The notes: a model not told the origin generated them from the sequence alone. Numbered from the stretch's first letter, positions 17,940 through 27,729 are shown. The stretch is 64,000 bases of DNA from Pseudomonas hefeiensis (GCF_030687835.1 NZ_CP117449.1:3844001-3908000), one strand, 5' to 3'. Numbers and translations are program-made.

Positions 17940-18265
17940 GGCGTGATCTCCAGGGAACGGATTCGACCGCCCTCCAGCGTGAAGACGTGACTCAGTTGAA
18001 CCGGGCTACCGGGGAAATTCCCAACAAGGCGCGCAATGACAGACAGTCTGCCCTGCCCTTGCAGGGCTTGCAGTGGTTGGACCTGATAGACGAAGGCTCT
18101 GCGTGCCTCCTGTTGCCAGGCTTCGATGGCGGCCGTTCCTTCGTAGGTTTTTCTTTCATCGCAAACCGTGGCGTCAGAGCGGAAGCAGCTCGCAAGTTGC
18201 GCTGCATCGCCACCATTGCTGATTGCAAAGTACGTCTGCACGACGTCGGGAAGCTGAAGGGTCAT
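17933..18265 (-). CDS. NTF2-like / SnoaL-type small protein
   Basis: A 110-residue single-domain protein of the nuclear transport factor 2 fold ([21 protein letters not shown]; then the strand pair [19 protein letters not shown]). Members are ligand-binding or small isomerase-like enzymes. It is co-transcribed with the overlapping SDR gene and divergent from a LysR regulator, which probably controls both. Confidence 0.8.
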   Translation of the reverse strand: MTLQLPDVVQTYFAISNGGDAAQLASCFRSDATVCDERKTYEGTAAIEAWQQEARRAFVYQVQPLQALQGQGRLSVIARLVGNFPGSPVQLSHVFTLEGGRIRSLEITPC

Positions 18266-18371
18266 TTACCGATCTCCTGGATGGATGTCCTGGAGCGATC
18301 TTGCTGCCTGACGGATAGTTTGTTCAACTGGGACAAACCTTTATGCCCAATCCCGAAACTCAGGATAATCC

Positions 18372-19289
18372 ATGCCACAAGATCGTTTAGGCCTCAGTGA
18401 GCTGGACGCTGTTATAGCGGTTGCACGCAGGGGTTCGTTTCGGCAAGCCGCTATCGATCTCGCCGTCTCCACCACCGCGCTGAGCAACACCATCGCGCAA
18501 CTGGAAGCCCGCCTCGAATCGCGGCTGTTCAATCGCACGACCCGTAGCGTGGCCATCACCGAAGCGGGCAGGATATTTCTGGAGCAGGTGGGGCCAGCCT
18601 TGCAGGATCTGCGTGCGGCACTCGATGCAGTGCGATCGCATAACGCCGGGCCCTCAGGCACGCTGCGTATCAATGCGTTCGCCAGCGCTGCCCGATCAGC
18701 GCTCCTGCCATTGGTGATGGAGTTCCTGCAGCAGCATCCGAAAGTACACATCGACCTCGTCACCGAAGGCCGTCTGGTGGATATCGTGGCTGACGGCTTC
18801 GATTTCGGCGTGCGCTCAGCAAGCCTCGTTCCGAACGACGTGATTGTGGTCCCGCTCGGCCAGCCGCAACGGTACGCTGTGGTCGGTTCGTCGGCGTACT
18901 TCGAAAAACACGGCAAACCGCGAACGCCATCCGAGTTGCTCCAGCATCAATGCATTCGCGTTCGACTACCGAATGGGGCGATTTTCCCGTGGCATTTCGA
19001 GCGGGACGGGGAAGTGACTCGTCTCGATGTGAGCGGGCCGCTTACGCTGGATGAATCCAGCGTGGTCAAGGTGGCGGTGCAGAAAGGCATGGGGCTCGGC
19101 TTTTTCATGGAGCAGGACGTTCACGACGAAATCCGCACCGGACAGCTCGTGCGGACTCTCGAAGACTGGACACCGCCCAGAGACAAGCTGTGCCTGTACT
19201 ACCCGAACCGACGCAACCCCAGCGCCGCAGCCAAGGCTTTCATCGACCTGGCACGCGCCAGTCAAGCCGGTCAGGACGGGCTCGCATGA
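18372..19289 (+). CDS. LysR-family transcriptional regulator
   Basis: A 305-residue regulator with an N-terminal winged helix ([20 protein letters not shown], residues ~18-40) and a substrate-binding domain from ~90. It faces the NTF2-SDR pair across 106 bp and is the likely regulator of that pair. It belongs to the group with [24 protein letters not shown] effector-domain starts, common beside oxidoreductase genes. Confidence 0.88.
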   Translation: MPQDRLGLSELDAVIAVARRGSFRQAAIDLAVSTTALSNTIAQLEARLESRLFNRTTRSVAITEAGRIFLEQVGPALQDLRAALDAVRSHNAGPSGTLRINAFASAARSALLPLVMEFLQQHPKVHIDLVTEGRLVDIVADGFDFGVRSASLVPNDVIVVPLGQPQRYAVVGSSAYFEKHGKPRTPSELLQHQCIRVRLPNGAIFPWHFERDGEVTRLDVSGPLTLDESSVVKVAVQKGMGLGFFMEQDVHDEIRTGQLVRTLEDWTPPRDKLCLYYPNRRNPSAAAKAFIDLARASQAGQDGLA

Positions 19290-19312
19290 TTCAGGCTTAA
19301 CCCGGACCTGGC

Positions 19313-20752
19313 TCAGGCAATCAATCCCAGTGTCAGTCCCTTCAAGGTAGCGGCTGCCCGGGTCGAGCATTCCAGTTTGCGAAAGATGCTTTCCATGTGC
19401 GTGCGAACCGTGCTCGGACTGATGTCCAGCAGCCGCGCCACCTGCTTGTTGCTGGCGCCACGGCTGATCTCCAGCAGGATGCGGCACTCGCGAGTCGTGA
19501 GCAACGCAGCCTTCGGTTGTCGCATTCGACGCTCGCCACCTGCGGCGGCAATGACTGCTTCGCAAACATCGTTGTCGAACAAGCCACTGCCAGCATCCTG
19601 TTTGAGCAGCCTGGCGGCATCCGCTTCGCCGTGAGCCGATCGCCATGGCCTGGCTTCCCTTAGCGCGACCCAGGCTACCGATGTAGCGAGCAGGCGATGC
19701 TCGGCACACAGCGCATCACCCGCCACGCCTCGAAAATAGCCACTGCCGTTGAGCCGTTCATAGGCATGGGCTGCAATCTCTGCGGGCACAGCCAGTTCAG
19801 GGATAGGTCTAAGCGCCTGTTGCGTCCAGTAAGGGACAAGGCGCACCCGCTCCGCAGCGCCGTATGGCAGCGTCCCTGCGGTATTCCAAAGGTGATTCGA
19901 AACGGCTGCCCGGCCGAGACCGTAGATGAGCGCGGACTTGCCGATGTCTGTCAAAGTCGGTTCACGCAGCCCCCACAGGCGTGCAGCTTCAACGGCGACA
20001 TGCGCGACCTGCCGCGAATGCCCTGCCAACCACGGGAGCTTCAAGTCGATTACGTCTCCCACCAACGTCAGTGAGACGCAACGTTGCTCATGCCCCTGAT
20101 CAACCGTTTTCGAAAGCGTTTCCAGATCCGCCAGCCAGTCCTTTGCGTTCTCCAGAAGCAACAATACCAGCGACGCGGGATAGCGCCGATCCGACTGCTC
20201 TCTGATCCAGCGTAGCGCCGCGTCCAGGCCGTGTGCACGACTGAGAATATCCAGATCGCCGGCAAGTACTACCTGATAGGCGACCTCCGGAATGTGCTCA
20301 TGGGTCAGGCCCAGCGGCCGGCCAGTGCCGTCGTAGGTTTCGAACACGCGACACAAGCCCGCCTCGACGGCGGCACCGAGCTGGAGGGTTTTGGCGATTG
20401 CTCCAGACACCTCACAGTGCACGACGGCAAGCGGGGTTGCCTGATGCACCGCGTTCATTTGCTCATTGCCCAGCGTCAAATCGAGCATCGCGCGGCGGCC
20501 ATCGACGTCGTCGCCCAGCAGGTCCGCAAAGCCTTCGGCATTGGCGGTGCAACCGGACCAGCGCAGCAAGGCAACCTGTTCCGCTACCCTCAGGTGCTCA
20601 CCGTCACCGTGCCGGGCCTGCGCAAGCATCCGCGCCAGTGCGGCAACGCGCCGGGAATGACCGAGTGGTTGTCCCATGCTGAGGTCACCGACCTGGGCGA
20701 TCGTCGCCAGTGCCCCACCCAGGGAGATGTCCAGTTGCAACGCACTATCCAT
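19313..20752 (-). CDS. HD-domain protein with C-terminal LuxR helix-turn-helix
   Basis: About 479 residues from the ATG at 20752. Two HD/HD-GYP-like segments are visible: GHSRRVAALARMLA near residue 30 with YDGTGRPLGL near 150, and GHSRQVAHVAVEAARLWGL near 255 with YERLNGSGYFRG near 345. Residues ~415-479 are a LuxR-type DNA-binding domain (TTRECRILLEISRGASNKQVARLLDIS). Such proteins join a degenerate HD phosphohydrolase sensor to DNA binding. It is divergent from the exported hydrolase at 20841 and may control it. Confidence 0.8.
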   Translation of the reverse strand: MDSALQLDISLGGALATIAQVGDLSMGQPLGHSRRVAALARMLAQARHGDGEHLRVAEQVALLRWSGCTANAEGFADLLGDDVDGRRAMLDLTLGNEQMNAVHQATPLAVVHCEVSGAIAKTLQLGAAVEAGLCRVFETYDGTGRPLGLTHEHIPEVAYQVVLAGDLDILSRAHGLDAALRWIREQSDRRYPASLVLLLLENAKDWLADLETLSKTVDQGHEQRCVSLTLVGDVIDLKLPWLAGHSRQVAHVAVEAARLWGLREPTLTDIGKSALIYGLGRAAVSNHLWNTAGTLPYGAAERVRLVPYWTQQALRPIPELAVPAEIAAHAYERLNGSGYFRGVAGDALCAEHRLLATSVAWVALREARPWRSAHGEADAARLLKQDAGSGLFDNDVCEAVIAAAGGERRMRQPKAALLTTRECRILLEISRGASNKQVARLLDISPSTVRTHMESIFRKLECSTRAAATLKGLTLGLIA

Positions 20753-20840
20753 GAAAAATGTCCCGGGGTCGGATAATTGACCGATGCCCACATCGCAGGC
20801 CAGTCAGCAGAATTTGAACTCCCGAACAGGAGCTCATCCA

Positions 20841-21614
20841 ATGAAAACATTCAAATCGAAAATCGCTACCGTCGCCTTTGCCCTGGCCGGTACCTTCATC
20901 GCAAGCGCCAGTCACGCGCAGGATACAACGCCCTCCGTGGTGATCGTACACGGCGCGTTCGCCGACGGCTCCGATTGGGCCAAAGTGGTGCCACTGCTCC
21001 AAGCCCAAGGGGTGGCCGTTACGGTTGTGCAAAACCCGCTCACCTCGCTTGCCGACGATGTTGCCGCGACGCGCCGCGCCTTGAACAACCAGCAGGGCAA
21101 GGTGGTTCTAGTCGGGCACTCTTGGGGCGGCACCGTGATTACCGAGGCCGGTAGCGACCCGAAGGTCAGCGCGCTGGTGTATGTCGCCGCCTTCGCGCCA
21201 GAGGCCGGGCAAACCAGCGGCGAACAAGGTAAAGGCGCGCCCACGCCCCCTGGCATCAGTCAGATCAAGGCCGACGGCAACGGTTTCCTCTATTTGACGC
21301 CGGAGGGCATGGCCAAGGACTTCGCCCAGGATCTCCCGGCAGCGCAGACCGCCGTCATGACCGCCACGCAAGGTCCCATCCAGGCATCTGCCTTCGAAGA
21401 TAAAACGACCGTGTCGTCCTGGAAGACCAAACCATCCTGGTATCTGCTCGCCACAGAAGACCGGATGATCCACCCCGACGTCCAGCGCTCTGCCGCCAAG
21501 CGTATCGGTGCCACCCTTGCAGAGGTGCACACCAGCCATGTTCCCCAGCAGTCGCAGCCGACCGAGGTCGCCGCCGTGATTCTTAAAGCAGTGCGCAGCG
21601 TTGGCAAGCAGTGA
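20841..21614 (+). CDS. Exported alpha/beta hydrolase
   Basis: A 257-residue alpha/beta hydrolase with a Sec signal peptide (MKTFKSKIATVAFALAGTF, cleavage near SHA-QD). The oxyanion region HGAFADGSDW follows, then the nucleophile elbow GHSWGG near residue 96, and a late histidine near TSHVPQQSQP. It resembles small periplasmic esterases of the EstC/salicylate-esterase-like group. The ATG at 20841 follows an AGGAG-like site; upstream codons lack the signal peptide logic. The GMC gene begins 65 bp later. Confidence 0.85.
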   Translation: MKTFKSKIATVAFALAGTFIASASHAQDTTPSVVIVHGAFADGSDWAKVVPLLQAQGVAVTVVQNPLTSLADDVAATRRALNNQQGKVVLVGHSWGGTVITEAGSDPKVSALVYVAAFAPEAGQTSGEQGKGAPTPPGISQIKADGNGFLYLTPEGMAKDFAQDLPAAQTAVMTATQGPIQASAFEDKTTVSSWKTKPSWYLLATEDRMIHPDVQRSAAKRIGATLAEVHTSHVPQQSQPTEVAAVILKAVRSVGKQ

Positions 21615-21679
21615 TCGCAGGGAAATGACGCCACTGATAACCGCAAACTCAATCGCAGCATCGTTACGGAGCGTCCTGC

Positions 21680-23257
21680 ATGAATCACCTACGTGATCAA
21701 CACTATGACTTCATCGTGTGCGGTGCAGGTACGGCGGGCTGCGTGGTCGCTGCCCGTCTTGCCGATCAGAAAAGCGCACGCGTCTTGCTGATTGAAGCTG
21801 GCGAGGGATACTCGGGCCCCGAGGTTACTGAACCGGCGCAATGGCCGATGAACCTCGGTTCAGCGCGCGACTGGGCATTCGAAGGGCAACCCAATCCACA
21901 CCTCAATGGTCGACGGCTATCCCTGAACATGGGTAAGGGACTCGGCGGTGGCTCCAGCATCAATGTGATGGTCTGGTCGCGCGGGCACCGCTCCGATTGG
22001 GACCATTTCGCTGCCGAGTCCGGCGACACGGCGTGGGGCTACGATTCGGTACTCAATTACTACCGCAGGATCGAAAATTGGCAAGGCAGCCCTGATGCCA
22101 CTCGGCGTGGTTCAGGTGGCCCCGTGCATGTCGAACAGCCGGCCACGCCTCAACCCCTCGCGTGGGCAACGCTGGAGGCGGCCAGCCGTCTGGGTATCCC
22201 CACATTCGACAGTCCCAATGGCGAGATGATGGAAGGCCCGGGCGGGGTCGCTATTACCGACCTGCGCATCAACCAGGGCAAGCGCGAATCCGTTTACGAC
22301 TCCTACCTCCGGCCACGGTCGCACTATTCGAACTTGACGGTTCTGCCAGGGGCATTGGTGACCCGCGTATTGCTTGTCGGTACACGGGCTATCGGTGTCG
22401 AAGTGGTGATCGCAGGCGAACGTCAGTGCTTCTATGCCGCAGCCGAGGTCATCCTGTCCATGGGCGCGGTGCAGACACCCAAGGTGCTCATGCAATCGGG
22501 AATCGGCCCGGAAGATGAACTGCGACGTCACGGCATCGCCCCGATCAATCACCTTCCTGGCGTAGGCGAGAATCTTCAGGATCACCTCGCCTTTGGCTGC
22601 ACATGGGAGTACCTGCAACCCCAGGCAGTCGGTGGCAGCGGGTGTGAAACCACGTTGTACTGGAAAAGCGACAGTCGCCTGGATGTCCCGGACCTGTTGC
22701 AGTGTCAGCTGGCGTTTGCGGTACCCTCCCCGCCTGAGGTCGCGATTGAGCCGCCACAACATGGCTGGACAATGTTCGCAGGGCTGGCCAGGCCTGCCAG
22801 TCGAGGACGCGTGCGCCTGTCGGGTGCCGGGCCACTGGATGCCCCACTCATTGAGCCGAACTCACTGAGCGCGCCCGAGGATATGACAGCGGCGTATGCG
22901 TCGATCGACCTGTGCAGGGCGCTCGGTAACAGCGAAGCCTTCAACGGGCTGGTCAAACGCGAGGTTGTGCCCGGGCCGAAAGAACATCGCGCTATGGAGC
23001 AGTTCATCCGTCGCTCTGCCGTGACTTACTGGCACCAGTCCTGCACCGCGAAAATGGGCCGAGATACGATGTCGGTGGTCGACCATCAACTACGCGTGTA
23101 CGGCATCGATAAACTGCGCATCGCTGATGCCTCGATCATGCCGCGAATCACCGTTGGCAACACGATGGCGCCGTGCGTCGTCATCGGCGAACGCGCAGCA
23201 GATCTTATCCTCGCTACGCAGGGTGTGACGGCTGCGGCCTCAGCGATTCACTGGTAA
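21680..23257 (+). CDS. GMC-family FAD oxidoreductase (choline/alcohol dehydrogenase-like)
   Basis: A 525-residue glucose-methanol-choline oxidoreductase. The FAD motif FIVCGAGTAGCVVAARLAD is at residues ~11-29, the second GMC signature GAVQTPKVLMQSGIGP near 255-270, the catalytic histidine in TYWHQSCTAKMG near 455, and the C-terminal GNTMAPCVVIGERAADL near 492. It converts an alcohol to an aldehyde or ketone; the substrate cannot be read from sequence. A truncated PEP-mutase-like gene follows. Confidence 0.87.
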   Translation: MNHLRDQHYDFIVCGAGTAGCVVAARLADQKSARVLLIEAGEGYSGPEVTEPAQWPMNLGSARDWAFEGQPNPHLNGRRLSLNMGKGLGGGSSINVMVWSRGHRSDWDHFAAESGDTAWGYDSVLNYYRRIENWQGSPDATRRGSGGPVHVEQPATPQPLAWATLEAASRLGIPTFDSPNGEMMEGPGGVAITDLRINQGKRESVYDSYLRPRSHYSNLTVLPGALVTRVLLVGTRAIGVEVVIAGERQCFYAAAEVILSMGAVQTPKVLMQSGIGPEDELRRHGIAPINHLPGVGENLQDHLAFGCTWEYLQPQAVGGSGCETTLYWKSDSRLDVPDLLQCQLAFAVPSPPEVAIEPPQHGWTMFAGLARPASRGRVRLSGAGPLDAPLIEPNSLSAPEDMTAAYASIDLCRALGNSEAFNGLVKREVVPGPKEHRAMEQFIRRSAVTYWHQSCTAKMGRDTMSVVDHQLRVYGIDKLRIADASIMPRITVGNTMAPCVVIGERAADLILATQGVTAAASAIHW

Positions 23258-23324
23258 TTCATGAGAATATTGATACAACCGATGCTCACCGGCAGAAATT
23301 GGCCGAAAGCAGTCTGTCGACCTG

Positions 23325-23948
23325 TTGAGCACCACCGTCAAGTCGATGGTACGGGTGCTCAGCGTACCGCTCACGGTGGATATCGAAGGCGGCTACTCGG
23401 ATGACCTGGAACGAGTCGGCCAAGTGATTGACGCCGTCATCGCCGCTGGGGCGGTCGGGATCAACATCGAAGACGGCCTGGGCTCGCCAGAGCTGCTTGT
23501 CCGCAAGATCGACGTCGCGAGAACGGTGGCGAACCAGGCGGGGGTCAAGCTGTTCATCAACGTACGGACCGACGTCTACCTGAAAAACCTGTTCCCTGCC
23601 GAACAACGCCTGGAGGAACTCCTCAAGCGCAGCGCACTGTATGCCAGCGCCGGGGCGGATGGTCTGTTTGCCGCTGGCGTGGTCGATTCGAACGAAATTG
23701 CCACCATTTGCCAGGAGACCAAACTGCCAGTCAACCTGCTGTCCTGGGACGGACTGCCCTCCCCCGACGAATTGAAGCGTCTGGGCGTCAGACGACTCAG
23801 TGCGGGCTCCAGCATCGCCGAGTTCCTGCTCGGAGCCATGGGAGCATTGGTCCGCAGTTTCTTGGACAACGGCCAACTCGACACCCAAACCTTGAAAGCC
23901 CATACCTACGCCGAATTGAACGCTTTGATGGCGGCGAAAACCGAGTAA
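23325..23948 (+). pseudogene. Isocitrate lyase / PEP mutase family protein, N-terminally truncated
   Basis: The 207 residues match the C-terminal three quarters of PEP mutase/isocitrate lyase-superfamily proteins: VPLTVDIEGGYSDD, GAVGINIEDGL, then FINVRTDVYL. Family members usually have about 60-70 further N-terminal residues with the substrate loop before the VDIEGGYS strand. Those are absent, and the frame opens only at a TTG (23325) right after the GMC gene. A deletion joining the two regions is likely, so activity is doubtful. Confidence 0.65.
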
Positions 23949-24091
23949 TACCTGTTTCTCGGGCGAGGCAAACATCAGTCTGAACAGAAGGTGTCAAGTT
24001 CTAAAATCGGTTTACACCGGTCTCAGGGCTAGGCCTAACGAAAGCAACGACCACAATTGCGCGCCGCGTGCTCACCACGGTTCGGTCTGCA

Positions 24092-24499
24092 TCAGCTAGC
24101 GGCGAGCCGCCTATAGATCGCGCGCGCGCCCCAAGAGAGCATCACTGCCGGGATCGAAAGCAAAAATGGAATACAAAATGCCGACGGCCAGTAGCGGCCC
24201 CGCTTCAGATGTCATCATCACACACACGGAATCTGCCCGAACATTACGATGGGGCCTGCCAGCCATCCGCGTTTTTGAAACAGCAGACCAAGCGTCAATG
24301 TCAGCGCCAGGGACGCAGGATATAGAACAGTCCAATAACATTGCGCGTCCCAAGGCTCATTCACTCCGGCCGACCATGACGCCGCCAGCCAAAAGCTCAC
24401 ACTGATGACGCAAGCAACGATCGTCGCCAGCCACATACTTTTCAATGACGTTCTCCGACGAGGAAGACTGCTACACGATATCACCATCATCTTGAGCAC
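24092..24499 (-). pseudogene. Small membrane protein, decayed by two frameshifts
   Basis: The first frame (start 24499, overlapping the effector gene end by 29 bp) gives two hydrophobic helices (MWLATIVACVISVSFWLAA; LYPASLALTLTLGLLF) and stops after QIPCV. A second frame continues MMTSEAGPLLAVGILYSIF and a third ends LSIPAVMLSWGARAIYRRLAAS. The breaks fall at a TG dinucleotide run near 24217-24226 and a T5 run near 24163. Joined, they give a plausible membrane protein of about 130 residues with three or four helices. Either true decay or sequencing error at simple repeats. Confidence 0.6.
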
Positions 24500-26123
24500 G
24501 CGGACGCGCGGGCGCTGAGGACGATGCTTGGACCTGCGTGGCTGCGAGCGGCTGCATGGGGATGCTCTGACCCTGAACGGCTTGGCTTTGAGAGGTGGCC
24601 GCGGCGCGTTGCCTCAGGGCTCCAATGCTTTTGTCCCAGGCCGATTGGGAAGTGGTGCCAATGGCGCTAGCAACGCTAATAACTCCATCCCCTGTCGCTT
24701 GAACTGCACTTTTTGTGTGGTTGGTCGCTGAAACAGCTGTCTCTTTGGCAAATCTGGCGCCGGTGAGCGATGTCTTGACTGCAAGCTCACCTCCCTTGAC
24801 CGCCACCCTGCCAGCTGCATCTGCGGTCCCTTCTACTGCTTTTGGTACATGGGCATCGACAGCAGCAACGGCTTTTTTCGGCAATGATCCACCTAACGAG
24901 GCGCCAGCTGCCCACAGCCCGAAAGCCACGGTACCCAATACGTTTTTTACAGCCTCCGAAGCTGCGGTAGCCGCCATTTTCCCCAGCTCCTTAGACTTGG
25001 CTAAGTCAGCTGTGGCGGCTGTAGCCGCGCCCATTGCAGAAAAACCGCCAATCAGGAGACCATTTCCTACAACACTGACCGGGTCTAGTATCTCTTTAAG
25101 GGCGTCGCCGCTGATGACCGCATTCAGAGCCGTAGCCGCGCCTTCACCAAGCCGCGCGGAGACCATCTTAACCAGGGCAGTGGCATCGAGATCCTTTAAA
25201 GTCCTGAAGCCATCCAGCCATTCGGTATCTTGATCAATAGGCTTATGAGGCTGCCCTTGCGGTACAGCATCTCGACGACCATAGAGCATTGCAGGGTCAG
25301 CTAAATGGTTCGTGCGATCGCGGCTCACATTGTAATGCTCAATTGCTATACCCACGATGATAGCCGTGACCGGTCGTAGGGCGGGTTGCAGGATTGCATC
25401 CAGGTCCTCTTTGCCAGCCGCCGTCATGGCAAGCGTTGACGCGTACATTGCAGTATTACGTACGGCAAACCCGGTAAGCCACTTATTGGCTTCGTCGAAA
25501 GCATTACGCAATGGACCTTTGTCCAGCGCCAGCAGCTTTTCCGCCACTGATGCTTGAAGCGCCGGGTGCAGTGTATCGCTCTCGGGTTTAAGGTAATAAC
25601 CAGGCTTCAAGCCCGCAATCGTCTTGTTACCGGCAGCATCCGCCATACCGGCATACAAGCATGCCATAGCGTTCTCTATAGCCGCTTCGCGTACTGTATT
25701 GGCATGCTTGCCCGCTACCTGGAGGATGGACGGCTTGAAATTACCTGCCTCGGTAAGCGCCGCAAAGGGCGTCCCCCCCATCCCTGACTTGATTGACGCA
25801 AACAATCTGTCGGCTCTGGCTGCGTTTTTTTCCGCCTTCTCCATGTCATGGACGTTATAGCCCCCTGCCTCTAACCGTTGAGCACGGTCAGCGCGAATGG
25901 CGTTCAGCTCCGCGTTGCGGGCGCTTGAAGCAGGGGCCGCGGGTTGATCGGAGCCAGTCTCTGTTTCAAGGTGAGCCTTGAAATGGTTTTGAAGCCGCGT
26001 GCTCATCGCTAACCCTGTAGAACCAAGGTTAGGAGAGTGAGAGGCCTGTTGCGTTGCTTCCTGCTGTATCTCATCAGGTACACGAGTCAGCTCGCGGCTT
26101 GCACCTACATTAAGCGTATCCAT
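24471..26123 (-). CDS. Putative type III secreted effector (family not recognised)
   Basis: A 550-residue protein with no family I can name. The first ~65 residues are Ser/Thr/Gln-rich and without a Sec signal, as in type III substrates. The middle is Ala-rich and helical with hydrophobic stretches (PVTAIIVGIAIEHY near 260; GNGLLIGGFSAMGAATAATA near 355; GTVAFGLWAAGASLGG near 400). The C-terminus is low-complexity. An hrp-box-like sequence ends 73 bp before the ATG. Base composition looks lower in GC than its neighbours. No chaperone or secretion apparatus gene is near. Effector status is inferred from promoter and composition only. Confidence 0.5.
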   Translation of the reverse strand: MDTLNVGASRELTRVPDEIQQEATQQASHSPNLGSTGLAMSTRLQNHFKAHLETETGSDQPAAPASSARNAELNAIRADRAQRLEAGGYNVHDMEKAEKNAARADRLFASIKSGMGGTPFAALTEAGNFKPSILQVAGKHANTVREAAIENAMACLYAGMADAAGNKTIAGLKPGYYLKPESDTLHPALQASVAEKLLALDKGPLRNAFDEANKWLTGFAVRNTAMYASTLAMTAAGKEDLDAILQPALRPVTAIIVGIAIEHYNVSRDRTNHLADPAMLYGRRDAVPQGQPHKPIDQDTEWLDGFRTLKDLDATALVKMVSARLGEGAATALNAVISGDALKEILDPVSVVGNGLLIGGFSAMGAATAATADLAKSKELGKMAATAASEAVKNVLGTVAFGLWAAGASLGGSLPKKAVAAVDAHVPKAVEGTADAAGRVAVKGGELAVKTSLTGARFAKETAVSATNHTKSAVQATGDGVISVASAIGTTSQSAWDKSIGALRQRAAATSQSQAVQGQSIPMQPLAATQVQASSSAPARPRAQDDGDIV

Positions 26124-26196
26124 GGCACTGTTCTCTTAGTGATCGGCAGATAGAAGAATGCAAATGCTCCGGTATGAGCGGCGACATCCTTACACC

Positions 26197-26224
26197 TGAG
26201 TGACCGTGCCGAGAGAAGCGTTCC
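26197..26224 (-). promoter_or_regulatory. hrp-box-like promoter upstream of the putative effector
   Basis: Read on the minus strand: GGAACG, 15 nt, TCACTCA. The HrpL-dependent consensus is GGAACC-N15/16-CCACNNA, so this has correct spacing and two mismatches. It ends 73 bp before the effector ATG. The rest of 26124-26478 has no supported gene; a 23-codon frame with a fair ribosome site starts at 26241 on the plus strand. Confidence 0.5.
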
Positions 26225-26478
26225 AAAGGATGTAATAAAAATGAAAACCAAGCGGCTACTTGATAACACGCGAATTCGCCGTGCGTACCAAATTGGCCTG
26301 GAAGACTTTTGAAAGCTGTCGCGCGCCCCTGACCTAGGGGCCCCAAACGAGGAACAGTATCTTGTGCGCAAGCTCGCAGGGGCCGGTGCGTCAGTGAATC
26401 GTTGCAAGCCTTCCAGCGTAAGCGTTCGGAGAACAGTAAGCGGATGGTGATCCGCACGTAGCTACCGAGGGAGCCGGA

Positions 26479-27729
26479 TCAAAGGTGCAGCGCCGGCCTG
26501 GCCTGGGCACTGCCATGGGCAGAAGGGACCCGGACACGCAACGCAATCAGCAGCGCGGCCAGCAGCATCAGCACGGCCGCCGCTACAAATACGCCTGCGC
26601 TGCCACCGAGGCTGAACATCGCACCGCCAGCGGCTGCGCCCGTTGCGATGGCCGACTGCACAGAAGCCACCACCATGCCCCCGGCGCTTTCCGCCTGATC
26701 AGGTATTGCGCTGGCGACCCAGTTCGACCACGCCACTGGCACACCGCCAAAAGCCAGACCCCAGATCGCCAGCAGCACCGCCTGCCCGGGTACCGAGGCC
26801 GGCAACAGCACCAACGCCAGTGCTGCAACACCCACCAGCGCGGGCATCAACACCAAGGTGGCCAGTGGGTGACGTTCAAGCAGCCACCCGGCCAACAGCG
26901 TGCCGCCGAAGTTCGCCACACCGAAACCCAGCAGCATCAGCGACAGCCCTTGCGGACCGATGCCGGTAGTACCCTCGAGGAATGGCCGAACATAGGTGAA
27001 CATCGCGAAGTGACCGCTGTGCACCAGCACACAACCGAACATCCCCATGGCGATGCCCGGGCGCCGCAACACCTCGAGTACGGTGCGCAGGCGTGCCGGC
27101 GTGCGCGGCGCAAGACTCGGCAGCGTGAACGACTGGAAAGCCAGGGTCACCAGACCTACCGCCGCCGCTGCAAAGAACGCGCTGCGCCAACCATATAGGC
27201 CGCCCAGGTAGCTGCCCAGCGGGACCGCAACCACTGTCCCGACGGCAATTCCGCTGAAAATGATCGAGAGCGCTCGAGGCAACAAAGCCCCCGGTACCAA
27301 GCGCATCGCCACCGCTGCCGCCATGCTCCAGAACCCGCCAAGGGCAATACCTAGCAAGATTCGCATTACCAATAGCACCGCGAAACTGGAGGAAACGGCG
27401 ACCAAGAGATTGGATGCGATCATCAACGTAGAAAAACCCAGCAGCACCCAGCGGCGGTCGATACCGCGGGTCAGGCCTGGCACCAACAGGCCAGCGAACA
27501 GTGCCACCACTGCTGTCACCGTTACTGCCTGGCCAGCCAGCGCTTCGGACACACCCAAATCGGTAGCCATCGGCGTTAACAGGCTGGCCGGAAGGTACTC
27601 GGCGGTGAGCAATCCGAACACGCCCATTGCCAACGAGAAGACTGCCATCCACGCAGGGGTTGCAGGTTCTACATCCAGCCCGGCGCCGGGACGGCTGTCG
27701 GATAAGGCATTACAAACACAGTCAGTCAT
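26479..27729 (-). CDS. MFS transporter (drug/metabolite efflux type)
   Basis: A 416-residue inner-membrane transporter with about 12 hydrophobic helices and the AraJ/YdhP-like pattern of DHA1 efflux proteins (MGVFGLLTAEYLPASLLTPMA in helix 1; GLTRGIDRRWVLLGFS in the loop after helix 2). It is divergent from an AraC regulator 102 bp away, the usual pairing for inducible exporters. Substrate not evident. Confidence 0.87.
   Translation of the reverse strand: MTDCVCNALSDSRPGAGLDVEPATPAWMAVFSLAMGVFGLLTAEYLPASLLTPMATDLGVSEALAGQAVTVTAVVALFAGLLVPGLTRGIDRRWVLLGFSTLMIASNLLVAVSSSFAVLLVMRILLGIALGGFWSMAAAVAMRLVPGALLPRALSIIFSGIAVGTVVAVPLGSYLGGLYGWRSAFFAAAAVGLVTLAFQSFTLPSLAPRTPARLRTVLEVLRRPGIAMGMFGCVLVHSGHFAMFTYVRPFLEGTTGIGPQGLSLMLLGFGVANFGGTLLAGWLLERHPLATLVLMPALVGVAALALVLLPASVPGQAVLLAIWGLAFGGVPVAWSNWVASAIPDQAESAGGMVVASVQSAIATGAAAGGAMFSLGGSAGVFVAAAVLMLLAALLIALRVRVPSAHGSAQARPALHL

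Noticed and set aside
24715..25233. Plus-strand alanine/serine-rich frame inside the putative effector
   Set aside because: Low-complexity antisense frame of the effector; the minus-strand gene is longer and has the promoter-like element.
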